Assembly (NCBI GenBank): GCA_000435335.1
Contig: FR891332.1
Span: 1-43,317, forward strand
Direction of reading: 5' to 3'
From: Clostridium sp. CAG:964
Lineage (GTDB): Bacteria > Bacillota > Clostridia > Oscillospirales > Acutalibacteraceae
Length of the DNA: 43,317 nt
The translations under genes were made by a program, and so were the position numbers. This document shows, piece after piece, positions 40,576 to 43,317 of this stretch. Below the pieces are notes generated by a model. It searched no databases. It saw only the letters and a list, made by a program, of their open reading frames with translations, and was not told the origin of the DNA. Position 1 is the stretch's first letter; each line of letters starts with the position of its first letter.

Positions 40576-42202
40576 CAGTATTAAAAAGGTAAAGCTGCTT
40601 ACTATGGCTATGACCAAAAACTCAACGGCAGATGCCGATCCTTTTAAGCATAAGGGCTTAAAAGCCTCTATAGGTATTATCGGCAGCAGTATTATGCTTG
40701 CCTGTGCCGCTTTGGTAGGCTATTTTACATACCTGCTTACACAGGCTGTCGGTTTAATTAATGTAAATGCACAGGGTACAGAGGCGGCACAGCTTATAAT
40801 GTACTTTATAAGCATTTTCGGTGCAGTTTTCGGCGTAAATGTTATTTGCGGATGGCTATACTTTTCAACCGATTTGTCCAGACTTTTTCCGTACCCCTTT
40901 AAGCCGAATGAAATATGTATGTCAAAATTTGTTGTAGCGTATTTTCAGGAAAGCATAATGGAATTTCTGGTTATTATAGGTATTATGGTAGGGTATATGG
41001 CAGCGTCGGGCTTAAGCATATTGGGTGTTATATTCGCACTGGCAGGTGTGGTTTTACTGCCTGTTTTGCCGCTGTTTTACTGTGCCTTAATTTCTATGGC
41101 GGTTATGAGCCTGATTAAGAAAATCGGCTCCAACAAGGGTGTGCATCTTGTTTCTGCTCTGTGCGGCGTGGCTTTTGCACTGCTGTTTATGGCCTCACTG
41201 CTTCAGCTTGACAATATTACAGCCGAAAGCTTTATAATAAGCCTTGCAAACGGCACAAATGTGTTTATGAATACTATGCAGTATGTATTCTTTACGGTAC
41301 CGCTTCTGTGCGGTGCGGTGTCACAGCAAAGCATTTTACTGTTCCTCGGCTTTGTGGCTGTACATATAGCTATGTGGCTTGTGCTTGATTTGCTTGCTTC
41401 TAAGCTTTATGTCCGTGGGGTGTCGGCAGTAATGTCGTCGGGTAAAAAGCACATTTATGCCGATGTTAAAAGTAAAAAGCGTCGCAGTGGTTTTGCCTCC
41501 TGCCTGCAAAGAGATGTAAAAACTCTGCTCAGAACACAAACCTATATTACAAATTGCATTGTACCAAACGCCATTTTGCCTGTAGTTGGCTTGGTTATAC
41601 TTTGTACAGGCTTAGGTAAAAATATAAACGAGCTGTTATGCGGTATGAAAGCACCTCAGGCGTTGGTGGTAATTGCTGTAATGGTACTGTCAATTTTGGT
41701 TACGGCAATGAACGGAATTTCCTCATCGTCATTTACCCGTGAGGGTAACCACGCCGACCTGTTAAAATACATACCTGTACCATATAAAGAGCAGATAAAA
41801 GCAAAAACAGCGGTTTCATTTATGTTTTCAATGCCGTTTGCTTTAGTCGGCGTTGTACTTATATGTGCCTCTATAAACGCAGATTTTCTTCTGTATGTTT
41901 ACTGCCTTGTTGGCTCGGCCTTGGCTGTAGCGGCTACAGTATACAGCGGCATTTTGTTTGACGCTCTTCATCCAAAGCTGGTGTGGGACGACGAGCTTTC
42001 GGCACTGCGTGGCAATATGAGTACATTTTTGCATATGGCTGCTGCCATTGCGGCAGGTGCTGTAATAACAGCGGCATATTTTATATTCAGCAATGTTATT
42101 CTTATACCTGTGGTGCTGGGTATGTTCTTGATTTTGGCGGTTATTCTTGCAGTGTATGTACCAAAACGCACCGTACAGCTAATAACCGAAATGGACATAT
42201 AA
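40568..42202 (+). CDS. ABC transporter permease (large, ABC-2 like)
   Basis: A 544-residue membrane protein with about twelve hydrophobic segments, starting near residue 32, in two blocks linked by a basic region around 290-320 (SGKKHIYADVKSKKRR). It works with the upstream ATPase. The two-bundle form suggests that one polypeptide forms the whole membrane part. ATG at 40568 with TAGGTG upstream is preferred to the GTG three codons earlier. Substrate cannot be inferred. Confidence 0.85.
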   Translation: MISSIKKVKLLTMAMTKNSTADADPFKHKGLKASIGIIGSSIMLACAALVGYFTYLLTQAVGLINVNAQGTEAAQLIMYFISIFGAVFGVNVICGWLYFSTDLSRLFPYPFKPNEICMSKFVVAYFQESIMEFLVIIGIMVGYMAASGLSILGVIFALAGVVLLPVLPLFYCALISMAVMSLIKKIGSNKGVHLVSALCGVAFALLFMASLLQLDNITAESFIISLANGTNVFMNTMQYVFFTVPLLCGAVSQQSILLFLGFVAVHIAMWLVLDLLASKLYVRGVSAVMSSGKKHIYADVKSKKRRSGFASCLQRDVKTLLRTQTYITNCIVPNAILPVVGLVILCTGLGKNINELLCGMKAPQALVVIAVMVLSILVTAMNGISSSSFTREGNHADLLKYIPVPYKEQIKAKTAVSFMFSMPFALVGVVLICASINADFLLYVYCLVGSALAVAATVYSGILFDALHPKLVWDDELSALRGNMSTFLHMAAAIAAGAVITAAYFIFSNVILIPVVLGMFLILAVILAVYVPKRTVQLITEMDI

Positions 42203-42224
42203 TATTTAATAAGAGAGTGAGTCT

Positions 42225-42896
42225 ATGAAAAATTATAATCCTATACTTTTTGACCTGGACGGCACATTGTCGGACACAGGTGAGGGAATAATAAATTCTG
42301 TTGTCTATGCACTAAATAAATACAATATAAAGGTAGAGGACAAACGAGAGCTTTTTAGGTTTGTAGGCCCTCCTCTTCATAAGTCCTTTGAAAGCTTTTA
42401 CGGCTTTTCACCAAAAAAAGCACAGCAGGCTGTTGAATATTACCGTGAATATTACGCAGTTAAGGGTATTTACGAAAATACTGTTTACAATGGCGTCTAC
42501 AGTCTGCTTGAAAGGCTGAAGGCTGACGGAAAGGCCTTGGCGGTAGCTACCTCAAAGCCCGAAAAGTTTGCAAAAATTGTTATAGAAAGCAACAATATGA
42601 GTAAATACTTTTCGGTAGTGGCAGGTGCTAACTTAGACGGAAGCCGTACTAAAAAGGCAGATGTAATTAAATATGCCTTAAACCGTTTAAATACGCCAAA
42701 TGCTGTGCCTGTTATTGTGGGCGACAGGTGCTATGATGCAGTAGGTGCCAGGGAAGCGGGAATTGATTCAATAGGAGTTTTATATGGCTACGGCAGTATT
42801 GAAGAAATGAGAGAAAGCCAAGCAACATATATTGCAAAAACCACAGAGGATATATACAGAATAATTGTCGGTAATAGCTGTTGTGGCATAAATTGA
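42225..42896 (+). CDS. HAD-family phosphatase (Gph/PpaX-like)
   Basis: A 223-residue HAD hydrolase. Asp10 and Asp12 lie in FDLDGTLSDTGEG, VATSKPEKF is motif II, and VGDRCYDAVGAREAG is motif IV. The small helical cap and the FVGPPLHKSF segment mark the phosphoglycolate phosphatase group. Many members act on several small phosphate esters. It lies 22 bases after the ABC permease, behind GAGAGTGA, and could be the last gene of that unit. Confidence 0.87.
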   Translation: MKNYNPILFDLDGTLSDTGEGIINSVVYALNKYNIKVEDKRELFRFVGPPLHKSFESFYGFSPKKAQQAVEYYREYYAVKGIYENTVYNGVYSLLERLKADGKALAVATSKPEKFAKIVIESNNMSKYFSVVAGANLDGSRTKKADVIKYALNRLNTPNAVPVIVGDRCYDAVGAREAGIDSIGVLYGYGSIEEMRESQATYIAKTTEDIYRIIVGNSCCGIN

Positions 42897-42984
42897 TTTG
42901 CTGTATTAAATTAATAGCTGTATATACATCAGTCTGAAATTTAGATAATTTATGTACAGGGTGTTAATTTATTATACAAGTATG

Positions 42985-43013
42985 TTGAATTAGAAGAGCT
43001 TGTGTGTTATTAT
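42985..43013 (+). promoter_or_regulatory. Candidate promoter of the repeat-protein gene
   Basis: TTGAAT (42985-42990), a 17-base spacer and TATTAT (43008-43013), followed by AGGAG and the ATG at 43050. Confidence 0.5.
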
Positions 43014-43049
43014 AGTGTATATAAAATTTTGATAGGAGTATTTGCAGAT

Positions 43050-43317
43050 ATGAAGAATTTTATAAATAAAATTGCGGCTGCTTTTTTGGCTGCTGCTATG
43101 ATATGCTCATTTACGGCAATTACAGCATATGCAGATCCGAGCGATTCCGAAGCAGTAGTTGTTCCGGACGACGGAGTAGATAACACAGGCGGAGATAATA
43201 CCGGAGTAGATAATACGGTCGGCGACAATGCCGGAGTAGATAACACAGGCGGAGATAACACAGGCGGAGATAATACCGGAGTAGATAACACAGGCGGAGA
43301 TAATACCGGAGTAGATA
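43050..43317 (+). CDS. Secreted protein with G-x-D-N-T repeats (partial)
   Basis: The frame opens at ATG 43050 behind AGGAG and is still open at the window end after 89 residues. The first 28 residues form a signal peptide with a basic start, an Ala-rich core and a probable cut after AYA. A short acidic linker (DPSDSEAVVVPDDG) leads to tandem five-residue units GVDNT and GGDNT from 43173 on, nine full units and part of a tenth here. Low-complexity Asp/Asn/Thr repeats suggest a flexible surface or stalk region, possibly metal binding. The C-terminus lies outside the window. Confidence 0.75.
   Translation, partial: MKNFINKIAAAFLAAAMICSFTAITAYADPSDSEAVVVPDDGVDNTGGDNTGVDNTVGDNAGVDNTGGDNTGGDNTGVDNTGGDNTGVD
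43173..43317 (+). repeat. Tandem 15-bp coding repeats
   Basis: Units of 15 bases, such as GGAGTAGATAACACA and GGCGGAGATAATACC, alternate for 145 bases to the window edge. They keep the reading frame of the secreted protein and are near-identical at the DNA level, which suggests recent expansion. Confidence 0.85.

Noticed and set aside
43010..43291. A minus-strand frame with STPVLSPP-type repeats
   Set aside because: It is the reverse complement of the G-x-D-N-T coding repeats and has no start signals.
43173..43317. CRISPR array
   Set aside because: The 15-bp units are contiguous, with no unique spacers, and are in frame with a secreted protein.

Overview
The window looks like a chromosomal segment of a low-GC, spore-forming Clostridia, probably an Oscillospiraceae/Ruminococcaceae-type gut anaerobe. 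This placement is inferred from gene content, not from a marker-gene phylogeny. The support is an IspH enzyme fused to ribosomal S1 domains, the radical-SAM/DUF2344 pair typical of Clostridia, a SpoIVFB-like protease, an acetate kinase, and LexA boxes of the Gram-positive AAC-N4-GTT type. No rRNA, tRNA, CRISPR array or insertion sequence was recognised.

Layout. 1-1512: end of an unidentified gene, an HD-domain hydrolase and an Sfp-type phosphopantetheinyl transferase. 1608-7303: a cell-surface polymer operon with a TagG/TagH-like ABC exporter, an IspD/TarI-like cytidylyltransferase, an SDR sugar/polyol enzyme, and an unusual fusion of a degenerate SDR domain to a LicD phosphotransferase, closed by a hairpin. 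7400-12098: a YhgE/Pip membrane protein, a transglutaminase-like lipoprotein, and on the minus strand a small alarmone synthetase and a DUF896 protein. 12202-18199: a P-type ATPase plus sirtuin operon, then divergent tmcAL and ackA.

18239-23732 is a minus-strand operon (RpiR-type regulator, BaiN/YhiN flavoprotein, cmk, plsC, ispH-rpsA fusion). hisH-hisF stand alone divergently, followed by a minus-strand FUSC-type membrane protein. 27670-32172 is the most unusual part. dinB and a five-gene phage-derived cassette (two tail/fibre-like proteins, a CHAP endolysin, a small membrane coiled-coil protein, a holin) are transcribed away from each other out of a short region holding three LexA-like boxes. 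The first phage gene's ribosome binding site is locked into a 24-bp hairpin. I read this as a candidate host-retained, SOS-controlled and translationally gated lysis module.

32194-43317: a cytoplasmic GH13 amylase fused to a DUF1653 domain, a small membrane protein with inorganic pyrophosphatase, a SpoIVFB-like protease with a membrane partner, the radical-SAM/DUF2344 pair, a YjjG-like nucleotidase, an ABC-type exporter, a Gph-like phosphatase, and the start of a secreted protein made of G-x-D-N-T repeats that runs off the end of the window.
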